NCBI GenBank assembly: GCA_964618895.1
Contig: CAZUDO010000121.1
Coordinates: 1-37,280, forward strand
Direction: 5' to 3'
From: CAZUDO01 sp964618895
Lineage (GTDB): Bacteria; Desulfobacterota; Binatia; DP-6
DNA: 37,280 nt
The notes under the pieces are model-generated. The model was given only the letters and a program-made list of their open reading frames with translations. It was not told where the DNA came from and ran no database searches. Position 1 is the first letter of the stretch; every line of letters starts with the position of its first letter. Positions 1 through 7,200 of this stretch are shown here, piece by piece. A program made the translations under genes and the position numbers.

Positions 1-172
1 AAGGCACGTCAGGGCCTCGACCTGCGGGCCCGCCCGCGCCGTCGCCCTCCCCCTGACGTCCCACCCCCCGGGGCAGCAACGAGGCGTCGGCGCCCCCGAT
101 CCGCATCAGCCCGGCGACCGATTTTTGCTCACGCTCTGAGACATAAGCAACCACCTCCGGGGCGAGAAGCAT
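1..172 (-). CDS. Unidentified partial ORF running off the left edge
   Basis: On the minus strand an ATG at 172 opens a frame with no stop to the window edge (about 57 codons). It begins MLLAPEVVAYVSEREQK and continues through a Leu/Gly-rich stretch. The first 35 residues have mixed, protein-like composition; the rest is Gly/Arg/Pro-rich and could be a GC-rich accident. No Shine-Dalgarno lies at normal spacing. I do not recognise the family. It lies about 90 bp beyond the 3' end of the pseudogene at 263-474, on the same strand. It may be the start of a real gene continuing outside the window, or chance. Confidence 0.2.
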   Translation of the reverse strand, partial: MLLAPEVVAYVSEREQKSVAGLMRIGGADASLLPRGVGRQGEGDGAGGPAGRGPDVP

Positions 173-262
173 AAGGTGACAGGATGGCTTCCTGTCAATT
201 GGCTTTTCCTGACCTTGAGAGATAGTGCAGAATAACCCAGCAAAGTTGACAGAACCACCATT

Positions 263-474
263 CTAGGAGGAGCCTAAGACTTCGACGTTCCTTACCGCAC
301 CACCGGCGGCGCCGCCGAAGTTCACGCAGTATCTGTCCCCACTCGTAATCGTGAACCGCATCCCCCCATCGGTTCTCGGGGCGGGGGGTATGACCGTGAT
401 CTTGGGCTGCGGCCCCGGCCCGAGGTGGCCCTTCAAGACGACCTTCACGATGAACGTCCCGGCCCCCGTCTTCT
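263..474 (-). pseudogene. Degenerate second copy of the pre-NHL domain of the neighbouring surface protein
   Basis: The frame ending at the TAG at 263 reads KVVLKGHLGPGPQPKITV, then a GGMRF/YCV/FGGAAGG series. This is nearly identical to residues about 145-200 of the NHL-repeat protein at 517-2106 (KVVLKGHLGPGAQPKITV, GGMRF, YCVAFGGAAGG). Similarity at DNA level starts near 474 with AAGAAGACG, but an in-frame TAG lies just upstream, so no long coding frame leads into it. The matching segment ends in GSS-stop with no Thr linker and no NHL repeats. I read it as the leftover of a tandem duplicate that lost both ends. It would encode at most a 61-aa peptide from an internal GTG. Confidence 0.75.
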
Positions 475-516
475 TGCGCCTCTAGCAATCGTTAGCACGC
501 GAATGGGGCTGGCTGT

Positions 517-2106
517 TTATGGACACGCGAACTTCTGGATGCGGTCATTGCCTGTATCGGCGACGTAGACGTTACCGCTGCCATCCACCGCCACCGCCGA
601 CGGGTTGTTGAACTGCCCGTCGCCGCTCCCGAAGCTGCCCCAAGTCGTCACAAACGTACCGGCGGGATTGAACTTCTGAATGCGGTTGTTCCCGGAGTCC
701 GCAACGTAGACATTGCCGAACGCGTCGACGGCAACACCCCGCGGGCTGCTGAACTGTCCGTCCCCGGCGCCGGCACTACCCCACTTCATGAGGAATGTGC
801 CCGTGAGCGAGAACTTCTGAATGCGGTTGTTACCGGAGTCCGCAACGTAAACATCCAGAGCTGGTCTGACCGCGACGCCCCATGGGAAGTTGAACTGTCC
901 GTCGCCGCTCCCGAGACTGCCCCACTTCATGACGAAGGTGCCGTCGCCGCTGAACGCCTGAATGCGGTTGTTGCTGCTATCGGCAACGTAGACGTTGATA
1001 AAATCAACGCCAACGCCCCTCGGGCCACTGAACTGTCCGTCACCGGTGCCGTTGCTGCCCCACTTGGCGACGAAGAAGCCGCCGCTGGTAAACCGCTGGA
1101 TGCGGTGGTTCCCCGACTCGGCGACGAACACGTTGAAACCATCAGGCCTAACCGCAACGGCAGACGGAAACTGGAAGAGCCCGTCGCCGCCGCCCGTGCT
1201 GCCCCAAGTGGTCACAGGAAACCCGAAGTCGGTCCACTTCTGAAGGCGGTCGTTGCCTTCGTCCGCAACGTAGACGAACCCGCTGTTTACTGCGACGCCA
1301 ACGGGGAGGTAGAACTGTCCGACGAAGCCGCCCGAACTGCCCCACTTGGTAACGAACGTGCCGCAGGAAGGCAGCGTGGTGGTGGTCGTCGTGGTGGTGG
1401 TGGTGGTCGTAGTGGTCGTCGTCACCGCGGCCGGGCAGCCCGCCTCGCTGGTGGCGCTCGCAGCGTTGCTCACGATCTTGAAGACCTTGTTCCAGACGGG
1501 GCTGGGTGCGTTCGTCACCATGCCACCCGCCGCTCCGCCGAAGGCGACGCAGTACGTGTCTCCGTCGTTGATGATGAAACGCATGCCGCCGTCGGCTCCC
1601 GGAGCGGGAGGAATGACCGTGATCTTGGGCTGCGCCCCCGGCCCAAGGTGGCCCTTCAGGACGACCTTCACGATGAACGTCCCGGTAGGCGTCTTCTTGA
1701 TGAGCGCCGTTTTCACCGGCCCGACCACCCCCGCGGGATCCTTGTAGCTGTAGCCGATCACCGGATCCCCCAGCCCCTTCCACCCGGGCGTGGGCAGCAC
1801 ACCCGGCACGTACGGTCCGGCCGGGAGGTTGAACGTCTGCATCGTGGGCGTGGCCCCGTTGGCGATGATCTCGACCGTGGCGCCGCTGGCGAGCGGGTTG
1901 CCAATGACGGTGTTGCCGCTCACCAGCTCCTTGCCCAGTGCGGTGACGCCGCGGCGGGCGGGATCGACCTCAGGATCGCCCGGCGGCTTGGGGTCCTTCA
2001 CCACGAAGCTCTTCCCGAGCACGGTCTGGTCAACGGCGAGCACGGTCGAATGAGGGGAGGCAAGGATCAGCGCAACGAACCCAACGTGCGTGAGAAGCCG
2101 GATCAT
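517..2106 (-). CDS. Secreted six-repeat NHL beta-propeller protein with Thr-rich linker
   Basis: 529 aa. The start is the ATG at 2106 (MIRLLTHVGFVALI): it has AAGGAG about 7 nt upstream and opens a Sec signal peptide, whereas longer in-frame versions add only an Arg-rich non-hydrophobic tail. Residues about 25-225 are a beta-rich domain shared with the fragment at 263-474. A run of 16 Thr (about 232-247) then leads into six NHL repeats of about 47 residues, each with a WGS-G-GDGQF segment and a core such as YVADSGNNRIQKF. Six NHL units normally close a propeller used for ligand or surface binding; no catalytic motif is visible. It is likely exported to the envelope or outside. Downstream of the DUF1566 gene on the same strand, 127 bp apart. 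The ligand is unknown. Confidence 0.88.
   Translation of the reverse strand: MIRLLTHVGFVALILASPHSTVLAVDQTVLGKSFVVKDPKPPGDPEVDPARRGVTALGKELVSGNTVIGNPLASGATVEIIANGATPTMQTFNLPAGPYVPGVLPTPGWKGLGDPVIGYSYKDPAGVVGPVKTALIKKTPTGTFIVKVVLKGHLGPGAQPKITVIPPAPGADGGMRFIINDGDTYCVAFGGAAGGMVTNAPSPVWNKVFKIVSNAASATSEAGCPAAVTTTTTTTTTTTTTTTTLPSCGTFVTKWGSSGGFVGQFYLPVGVAVNSGFVYVADEGNDRLQKWTDFGFPVTTWGSTGGGDGLFQFPSAVAVRPDGFNVFVAESGNHRIQRFTSGGFFVAKWGSNGTGDGQFSGPRGVGVDFINVYVADSSNNRIQAFSGDGTFVMKWGSLGSGDGQFNFPWGVAVRPALDVYVADSGNNRIQKFSLTGTFLMKWGSAGAGDGQFSSPRGVAVDAFGNVYVADSGNNRIQKFNPAGTFVTTWGSFGSGDGQFNNPSAVAVDGSGNVYVADTGNDRIQKFACP
530..1350 (-). repeat. Six tandem NHL-coding repeats, about 141 bp each
   Basis: The propeller part of the 517-2106 gene is a tandem array at DNA level. 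The segments gcggttgtt and tgccccacttcatga recur about every 140 bp. Units 4, 5 and 6 (nearest 517) are the most alike (YVADSGNNRIQKF twice, then YVADTGNDRIQKF). Units 1-3 are more diverged, which suggests recent duplication toward the C-terminus. Confidence 0.75.
1375..1422 (-). repeat. Poly-threonine linker tract (16 Thr codons)
   Basis: Sixteen consecutive Thr codons mixing ACG, ACC and ACT join the N-terminal domain to the NHL propeller. The mixed codons argue against simple recent slippage of one trinucleotide. Similar Thr tracts occur in the secreted proteins at 21969-24153, so this is a shared linker style for exported proteins here, plausibly an O-glycosylated spacer (inference). Confidence 0.8.
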
Positions 2107-2233
2107 GACCACTCCTTCTCCGCGCCGCCGGCGCGGGCATGTTTGTCCCCCAGACTGCCAGGCCGTTGCCTGCGACCAGGCGCTCGGGCGCTTCTCTGCC
2201 GCCACGCGGGACGGCCCTCTGTTGGCGCGTCGA

Positions 2234-3670
2234 TCAAGAGCCGCCCCGCACGGCGCGGACGCGGAGGCTTCCGCCGATCGAGGAGTTCACGGCACCGAAG
2301 TTGAAGTTCACGAACCACTGGTTGTCGCCCGGGCTGGTGATGACCGTGGTGGACGTCCAGTAGAACGAAGGCGCCGTGCAGCTGCAGGTCGTTACCGTGC
2401 ACCCGGGCGTGCATCCGGCGTTGAACGCGGGGCTCACCGACGGCGAGGAGACCTCGAAGTCGACGATGCTCTCGAGCTCCTTCACGTTGGGGATCCGCCA
2501 GTCGCTGAATCCCGCGAACCCGGTGCCCCCCTCCGCGTTGACGTCATCGAGCCAGTCCCAGACAGTTTCCTGGATGCCGCTTCCGGACCAGACGTACAGG
2601 GTGTCCTGGTCGTGCAGCCCGCCGTCGTCGCTCTTCTTCTCCCAGCTGAGGCCGGTGTTCAGGTCCGTGATGGTTCCGTCTCCGTTGTCCGTGTAGGCGA
2701 GCGTTGCCCCGGCCTGCACCGTCCCATCGTCGGCGACTGCCACCGGCCCGGGGATGCCGTCGTTCTTGTTCGCGGCGTAGGCCGTCGTCTGGCCGGTCGC
2801 CGGGAAGGCCTGACTCGCGCAGCCACTCGCGTCGTAGCCGCACCCTGCCGTGCAAGTGAGCGTGCCACCCAGCGTGTAGCCGAGGCTCACACAGGTGGCC
2901 CCACCCAGATCGCTTCCGTCGCACTGCTCGTTCCCGTTCATGACGCCGTTGCCACACGTCGCGGCCGCCTGGCAGGTCGCAAGATCGCTCTGGCAAACCC
3001 CAAGACCAGCCTCGCAGGTCGAAAGGACCGCCTGCGCCGTGGCGAGTTCGGTCTGGCAGGTGCCAAGGTCGCCCTGGCACGTCGCCAGGTCGGCCACGCA
3101 GTTGGATAGCGCGCCGCATCCGCACCCTCCCGTGTCGAAGAAGCACCCCGGCCCGCACGCGAGCGCACCCATGTCGAAGCCGAGGCTCTGGCACGTCGCG
3201 CCGTTGAGGTTCGTCCCCTCACAGTCCTCGCCTGGGCCAATGGCGCCGTCGCCACAGAACGCCGTGCCCTTCACCGCCGGGACGCAGAGCAAGTCCGCCT
3301 TGAACCCAAGAAGCGGCTGGGGCTCACGGAGCGTCCGCGTGCCGAACTGGTCGGTGACCACCTGATTCGCCGGCCCAGGCGTCAGGCACTTGATCTTGTA
3401 GCAAATGCGATCACCGGGGTTCGGACCCGACACAGGCAATGGGCTGATGGGTGTGCCCGTCGCCCTGTTCTCCGCGGACAGGACCGTCTTCGTCGCGGGG
3501 ACGCAGAAGAGCTTCGTCTTGGATATCGTGCACCCGGGCTCCAGCCCGAACTGGGGGGAGTCTAGGTCCACGACCCCTTTGAGCTGCACCGGGTCCTTGA
3601 TCTTGTAACACTTCAGATGGTCGGAAACCTGGCCGGGGCTCGGGGAGGCGACGAGCGCGAACACGATCAC
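2234..3670 (-). CDS. Exported Cys-rich protein with C-terminal DUF1566 (Lcl-like) domain; signal peptide frameshifted
   Basis: The open frame starts at a GTG (3670) and encodes 478 aa. After a clipped signal peptide (VFALVASPSPGQ) comes a domain with paired DHLKCYKIKDP / FCVP and CYKIK / LCVPA motifs (about 17-130). Next are two CGDG/CGNG 'GE-C-G-L-GATC' Cys motifs flanking a heptad stretch with Cys every seventh residue (about 175-225). Residues about 320-475 are a DUF1566 domain (NGDGTITDLNTGLSWEK, W-L-D-VNAEGGTGFAGFSDWRIPNVKEL, RAVRGG end). The family is often extracellular and poorly characterised. The natural start appears to be the ATG at 3702, which has a perfect AGGAGG, but it is out of frame by one nucleotide; see the separate entry. 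The product is therefore probably not secreted normally unless this is an assembly error. Confidence 0.8.
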   Translation of the reverse strand: MIVFALVASPSPGQVSDHLKCYKIKDPVQLKGVVDLDSPQFGLEPGCTISKTKLFCVPATKTVLSAENRATGTPISPLPVSGPNPGDRICYKIKCLTPGPANQVVTDQFGTRTLREPQPLLGFKADLLCVPAVKGTAFCGDGAIGPGEDCEGTNLNGATCQSLGFDMGALACGPGCFFDTGGCGCGALSNCVADLATCQGDLGTCQTELATAQAVLSTCEAGLGVCQSDLATCQAAATCGNGVMNGNEQCDGSDLGGATCVSLGYTLGGTLTCTAGCGYDASGCASQAFPATGQTTAYAANKNDGIPGPVAVADDGTVQAGATLAYTDNGDGTITDLNTGLSWEKKSDDGGLHDQDTLYVWSGSGIQETVWDWLDDVNAEGGTGFAGFSDWRIPNVKELESIVDFEVSSPSVSPAFNAGCTPGCTVTTCSCTAPSFYWTSTTVITSPGDNQWFVNFNFGAVNSSIGGSLRVRAVRGGS

Positions 3671-3699
3671 TGCCCAGATTGCAGCGCGATCCTACGGCT

Positions 3700-3714
3700 C
3701 ATAGCCAACCTCCT
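3700..3714 (-). promoter_or_regulatory. Strong Shine-Dalgarno and ATG now out of frame with the DUF1566 gene
   Basis: On the minus strand AGGAGG (3709-3714) sits 6 nt before an ATG (3700-3702). That ATG reads MSRRIALQSGQ-stop. In the neighbouring frame the same stretch reads AIWAVIVFALVASPSPGQ, a hydrophobic signal core, directly into the DUF1566 ORF. Adding one base near 3683-3685 restores MSRRIA-x-AIWAVIVFALV. The GTG used by the open frame has no comparable ribosome site. Confidence 0.8.
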
Positions 3715-4018
3715 CGATAGGGCAGCAGAAGCCGGGCACGAAACCGCAACCGCGAGCAGAAGCGCGAAGAGCCGGCCATGGACGCCTCCCTCTCTCAAGT
3801 GATGAGCAAACCTTGCACTGCACACCCGAGCATGCCGCAGCCAAGGCCGTTGTCAGGACAAGAGGTCGCATGAGGTGGAGACGGCAAAACCAGCCGCCCA
3901 CCGCAGGGACTCCTCAATCACTAGTGCGTGAAAGTTGACGGCACGGCCGTGCCGTGAGGTCGGGATGGTGACGCCTTGCGGCGCGCTCCGCTGCAGGCGC
4001 GATCAGCGAGGGACCGAT
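3703..4018. other. Gene-poor interval of 316 bp
   Basis: No convincing coding frame was found here. The short frames have Arg/Cys-rich composition and no ribosome site. The interval holds the presumed promoter region of the DUF1566 gene (not recognisable by hexamers) and the perfect palindrome at 3938-3955. The HepT remnant begins at its right end. Confidence 0.6.
3938..3955. repeat. Perfect 18-bp palindrome
   Basis: acggcacggccgtgccgt is identical to its own reverse complement, with no loop. It lies between the HepT remnant and the DUF1566 gene and is followed by no T-run, so it does not look like an intrinsic terminator. An operator for a dimeric regulator is possible. Confidence 0.55.
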
Positions 4019-4212
4019 TCAGGCATCCTCGGTCGCGAGCTCACGCAGCTCCTCGAGCTCGTCGTACAGGGCATCGGCCACCGGCTCGAGGTTCAGCGAC
4101 CCGTACTGGTGGGCGATCAGGTTGCGGAGTCCGCCCCAGCCCTGCCGCCGGCCCGCAGGGCGCCGTCGAGAACGCCAGCGGTGCCGAGAACCGTGTGCGG
4201 CCGCCAAGCAGC
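4019..4212 (-). pseudogene. C-terminal remnant of a HepT/DUF86-like ribonuclease toxin
   Basis: The frame 4019-4138 reads WGGLRNLIAHQYG followed by an acidic Leu-rich helix and a TGA stop. RNLIAH-x-Y is the RX4H catalytic signature of HepT (DUF86/HEPN) toxins. The preceding piece lies in another frame (VLGTAGVLDGALRA), the expected HepT sequence just before the motif; one inserted base near 4139-4141 would fuse them as RAGAGLRNLIAH. Upstream, the frame runs directly into the stop codon of the giant ATPase at 4216, so about 80 N-terminal residues and any MntA antitoxin are absent. I read this as a dead toxin fragment left at a recombination boundary. Confidence 0.6.
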
Positions 4213-4215
4213 TGC

Positions 4216-7200
4216 TCACTGCACCCACTCGACCGCATCGTGCGGGTCGGGAACGTAGGCGCAGAAGTTCCCCCGCCGCACGGTCGCCGCCAGATGGGCG
4301 GCAAGCGCAGGGTGGCTCGCTGCGATCTTTGCGAGCGCGGCCCCGATCCCCTTGGTCACGGTCAGCCGCGCGCGCTCGGCCGCGGACGCGACGCCCGGTC
4401 GTAACGCGGCCATCAGCTCCTCCCGGAGCGCGTCGCGTTCCGCCTGCAGGTGGGCGAGGCGGCCGAGGTCGTGCAGCCGCTCGGCGTCGGCCAGCTCTGC
4501 GTCCAGCGCGGCCAACCGTTCCCCGTACTCCTGACGCGCGCGGGCATCGAGGGCCCGGCCGGCATCACCCAGGCCCACCGTCTCCGTGAGCCCGACGGTG
4601 TCAGCCGGCGTATCGGTGCCGGCGGCGTGACCGCGGACCAGCTCGGTGGCGTGGAACTTCCGACCCGGGTGGGTCAGGAGCTGCGCCAGGTAGCGGAGCC
4701 CCCGCATGTCGCGCAGGCGGATCATCCGCCCTGCGAAGGCGATCGTCCAGTAGTCACCCTCACATCGCAGGAGGTTCGGGGTGTCGGGCGTGCCGCGCGT
4801 CGCACGCGTCAGTAGCTCCGCCGACCCGAGACGACGGGCAAGCGTCGCCGCCCGCCCGAACGTCTCCTCCGCGGCGTCACGCCCCCCATATCGCCGGTGT
4901 GCCTCCCCGAGGGCCAGCAGAATCTCGACCTCCAGCGTCTCGTCCGGTGTCGACAGCCAGGTGAGCGCCGTAGCCGCGAGCCCATAGAGCCGGGCCGCCT
5001 CCTCGTGCGCGAGCAGCCCCAGCGCACGGTCCCCTGCCCGGCGCGCACACGCCACTGCCTGCATCGGGTCGCCCGCCGGCCCCGCCTGCCCGTAGTGGTG
5101 CGCGATCTCGGCCAGCATGTCCTCGGCTCGGGCATCCCCGGCCAGCGCCTCTGCCGTCTCCAGGTGGAACGCCGCGCGCCGTGACGGCGGCAGCTCATCG
5201 ACCAGCACCTCGCCGAACAGTGCATGCACGAAGCGGACGTGCCCGGGCTCCCCGGCCACAAGCGTCACCATACGCGCGGCGACCGCCTCGTCGAGGAGCG
5301 TCAGCACACCCTTCGCGTCGAGCCGGCTCGCCCGTGCCAGCACGGCCACCTGACAATCCCGCCCGAACAGCGCTGCGTGCACGAGCAGCGCCCGGCAGGG
5401 CGCAGAGAGCTCTCCCACTCGCCGCGCCACCATCGTGCGCACCGTCTCCGGCACGTCGAGCCGCCACGGTTCCTCCGTTGGCGCAGCAATCGGGCCCCGG
5501 GCGAACAGGGCCCGGACCACTTCCGTGACGTACCGCGGGTTGCCCTCCGTGCGTGCGTGCACCGCCTCGGCGAGACCGGGCGGACACGCCTCGCCCGTCG
5601 CCCGGACGATCAGCTCGGATATCTCCGGCACATCGAGTCCCGGGAGCGCGAGCTGATCGCTCACGTGCTCACGCGCCAGCTCGCTCAGGGTCTGCGCTAG
5701 CGGATGCTCCGGTGCCGGCGTCACGTCCCGCAGGCCCCCCACGACGAGCAACCGAGCCCTCCCCAGGTCGCGCGCCAGAAACTCCAACAACAACAGGGAC
5801 GATCGGTCGGCACCATGCAGGTCGTCGAGCACGATCACCAGCGGGCGTCGCGCTGCGGCTCGCCGGAGCATTCCCGTCACCCCCTCGAAGAGCCGGAACC
5901 GGGCGCGCTCGGGATCGAGCGCCAGGGCCGGGATATCCGGCAGTCGGATTCGCAGCTCCGGGCACACCGTCGCCACAGCGGTGGCATCCCCAAGCTCAGC
6001 CGCCAGCGTGGCGGTGTCGCGTCCGGCGACGTATGCCCGCAGCACCTGCCGCCACGGCCAGAACGCTGGCGTCCCCTCGCCTTCGTAGCAACGCCCCGTC
6101 AGTACCTCCGCACCCACCGCGCGCGCTTCCCGCACGAGTTCCTCGGCCGTGCGCGTCTTGCCGATCCCGGGCTCGCCTACGAGCAGCACCACGCGACCGC
6201 GCCCGCCAATCGCTGCCGCGAGCGCCACTCGCAGGGCGACGATCTCCTTCGCCCGCCCGACGAAGATACCCTCCAGCGCCGGCACCCCGGGAGGGGGCGG
6301 GCTCCCGCGCGCGAGGGCCGCAACGCGCGCCGCCAGCGGGGGCAGGCCAAGGACCGCGGCCGTCTTTGCCGCGGCGCCGAGCAGCGCGTGGGCCCGCTCG
6401 CCGTCCCCCTCGTGCCCCCGGGCAAGCAGGAGCGCGGCGTAGTCGTGCTGCGTCCACGCGAGCCACGGGCGGGCCCCCATGCGCGCGTTCTCGACCAGCG
6501 CCTCCTCGAAGTGGCGGGCGGCCTCATCGAAGCGGCCGAGCGTCATCGCCAGCAGGCCGAGGTAGCGCGTCCCCCAGCCCAGGACGGTTACGGGGCCGGC
6601 CAGGCAGAACACGTTGCGAGCGGCATAGGGTGCGAGCAGCCCTTCCAGGGCTGCAGCCGCCTTTGTGTCCCGCACCCGCGCCGAGGCTACCGACAGCAAA
6701 CACGTGGCCACAATCCAAAAGACGTCCCGCGGACGCGTGGCCATCTCCGCGAACGCCTCTTCCACGGCGGCCCGCGCATCCGCCTCGCGATCCTGCTCCG
6801 CCAAGGCGTAGGCCCGCAGGGCCGCGACGGGCACCGGGGCGAAGAGTGCACTCATGTCCCTCGCAGTGCGCTCCGCTTCGTCGAACCGCCCTCGAGCAAG
6901 CTGCACGCTCAGCAGGCAGGCTGCAGTGACGATTCCCGTCGGCCCCGGGGTCCGGTGCCACTCCGGATCCGCGTCCAGCGCCAGCCCTTCCCCATCGTCG
7001 AGCCGTCCCTCGAGCAGAGCCACGATGAAGTCGATCGACGCGGCAAGAAACCGGTAGTAGGGCTGTCGCAGGCCCTCCGCTAAATCGACCAGCTCGGGAA
7101 GCTCGCGCTTCACCCGGGCCACATCGCCGACCTCGATCAGATCCGCGAGCCGCCAGGCGATCGCGTCTGCCGCGCTCTCCGGGCTGCCGAGAGCCCGCGC

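Noticed and set aside
6..59. Inverted repeat acgtcaggg / ccctgacgt with 36-base loop
   Set aside because: Exact nine-base arms, but long loop, no adjacent gene context and no T-run. Chance is plausible at this GC content.
530..1350. Regular repeats that could suggest a CRISPR-like array
   Set aside because: The period is about 141 bp, the units are protein-coding and similar along their length, matching NHL repeats.
3692..3901. Minus-strand 69-codon frame upstream of the DUF1566 gene
   Set aside because: Overlaps the perfect ribosome site and ATG of that gene, and its composition is Arg/Cys-rich without motif.
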